A stretch of DNA of 13,982 nucleotides from Maricaulis sp965657935. Its GTDB lineage: Bacteria; Pseudomonadota; Alphaproteobacteria; Caulobacterales; Maricaulaceae. A program made the position numbers and the translations under genes. Below the pieces are notes generated by a model. That model worked only from the letters and a program-made list of their open reading frames with translations. It was not told where the DNA came from and did not search any database. Below, one piece after another: positions 13,083-13,982 of the stretch. Location: assembly GCA_965657935.1 (NCBI GenBank), contig CBFHQE010000083.1, positions 1-13,982 of the forward strand, read 5' to 3'. How positions within the stretch are numbered: the stretch's first letter is position 1; each line of letters opens with the position of its first letter.

Positions 13083-13982
13083 ATGTCCAAACTTGATCCG
13101 GCAACGCAAAACGGCCGCCGATCGGCCATGGCTGCAACACTTCTGGCGACAGGAGGCGTTGCGTTGCTGGGGGGACAGGCGTCTGCTCAGGCTGGTGCAC
13201 CGGACGGTTTCCGCGCGGTTGACGATTATGCCAACGTCAACAGCTATACGATCAACGATGACGGCAGTATTCGCCTGGTGATGAATGACGGGCAGATCGT
13301 AACGGTCGCCGCCGCCGATGCTCAGGTCATTGAAGGCGTGCTCTACCTCAATGCCGAAGCCATCACAATTGGTGCTCCCGTGGCGACAGGCGCTGCTGCC
13401 GGTGGTGGTGGTGGAGGGGCCATTCTTGGCGTCCTGGGTGGTCTGGGCCTCGCAGGTGCTGCTGCCGGTGGCGGCGGTGGAGGTGGAGGCAGTGGTGGCG
13501 GCCCAACGACCCCTCCTGCACCCAACAATGCCCCCAGCTTTACCAGTGGCTCGACTGCGAGCCTCGACGAAAACACGACCGCAACCGGATATACGGCCAC
13601 AGCAACTGACGCCGATGGCGATACCCTGACCTATTCGATCAGTGGTGGCGCGGATGGCGGTTTGTTCTCCATTAACAGCTCGACCGGTGTGCTCTCGTTC
13701 AGCGGAGCCCCCGACTTCGAGAGCCCGGGTGATGGCAATACCGACAACGTTTATGAAGTTACCATTCAGGTGACCGATGGCCGTGGAGGCTCGGCGACGC
13801 AGACGGTCCAGGTTACGGTGAATAATGTTGAAGAGGCGCCGGAATTCTCGTCCGCGGCGACTGTCAGCGTTGCCGAGAACCAAACCGCTGCTATCGATGT
13901 CGATGCCACAGACCCGGACGGCACCGGCACAATCACCTATACGCTCAGCGGGGCTGATGCGGCCCTGTTCAATATCGATGCG
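13083..13982 (+). CDS. Large cadherin-repeat surface adhesin, N-terminal 300 codons (3' end cut by window edge)
   Basis: The open frame runs from ATG 13083 (AAGGGG 6 bases upstream) to the window end without a stop. Residues 1-37 look like a signal peptide: twin Arg R12-R13, hydrophobic 15-31, and ASAQA near 33-37. Residues 44-95 (DDGSIRLVMNDGQIVTV, then VIEGVLYL) resemble the BapA-type prefix domain. Residues 103-140 are two GAAAG-polyglycine runs flanking the hydrophobic AILGVLGGLGLA. After a Pro-rich hinge (141-149) come cadherin-like calcium-binding repeats. The first is about 148-254, with LDENT, ATDADGDTLTY, DFESPGD and YEVTIQVTDGRGG. The second begins near 255 with VAENQ and DATDPDG. 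Such proteins usually reach thousands of residues and mediate attachment or aggregation. The preceding exporter operon makes it a likely type I substrate, whose C-terminal secretion signal would lie outside the window. Confidence 0.85.
   Translation, partial: MSKLDPATQNGRRSAMAATLLATGGVALLGGQASAQAGAPDGFRAVDDYANVNSYTINDDGSIRLVMNDGQIVTVAAADAQVIEGVLYLNAEAITIGAPVATGAAAGGGGGGAILGVLGGLGLAGAAAGGGGGGGGSGGGPTTPPAPNNAPSFTSGSTASLDENTTATGYTATATDADGDTLTYSISGGADGGLFSINSSTGVLSFSGAPDFESPGDGNTDNVYEVTIQVTDGRGGSATQTVQVTVNNVEEAPEFSSAATVSVAENQTAAIDVDATDPDGTGTITYTLSGADAALFNIDA

Noticed and set aside
13068..13883. Minus-strand open frame of 271 codons over the adhesin start
   Set aside because: It is antisense to a low-complexity Gly/Thr/Asp-rich region, which keeps opposite frames open. 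The sense frame has a good ribosome binding site and cadherin repeats.

Overview
The window looks like chromosomal DNA of a GC-rich alphaproteobacterium. A marine, stalked or budding relative of Caulobacter (Maricaulis or Hyphomonadaceae type) is my best inference. The clues are a CpdR-type receiver protein next to an N-formylglutamate amidohydrolase gene, a PraR-like XRE regulator, an alphaproteobacterial HisN, and an IbpA-type small heat shock protein behind a ROSE-like leader. I see no insertion sequence, tRNA, rRNA or CRISPR array.

Left part (1-2640): the 5' two thirds of a cpdR homologue runs off the left edge on the minus strand. It is divergent from an N-formylglutamate amidohydrolase gene (368-1264). 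A PraR-like helix-turn-helix regulator (1386-1775) and histidinol-phosphatase hisN (1849-2640) follow on the plus strand.

Middle part (2646-7069): a lipoprotein with a COG4798-like methyltransferase fold converges on hisN. It is divergent from an hsp20 gene (3797-4270) that has a likely heat-shock promoter and an RNA thermometer in its leader. A strong terminator at 4315-4340 separates hsp20 from three minus-strand genes: gpmA and ribD, which overlap by four bases, and then a duplicated pentapeptide-repeat protein. RibD consists of the deaminase domain only.

Right part (7070-13982): after a 338-base divergent spacer containing a perfect 11-bp inverted repeat come kdsD (KDO pathway) and a tightly packed type I secretion operon: PrtD-like ABC exporter, HlyD-family adaptor and TolC-family outer membrane protein. 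A 344-base palindrome-rich, AATT-rich spacer follows. The start of a large cadherin-repeat surface protein then runs off the right edge and is the obvious candidate substrate of the exporter.

The most interesting points are: (i) the adhesin N-terminus, which combines a signal-peptide-like segment, a BapA/LapA-like prefix and two AAAG motifs flanking a hydrophobic segment; (ii) the regulatory-looking spacer in front of it; (iii) the ROSE-like thermometer; (iv) the short RibD; and (v) the exported methyltransferase-like lipoprotein. All family assignments come from reading motifs, not from database searches.
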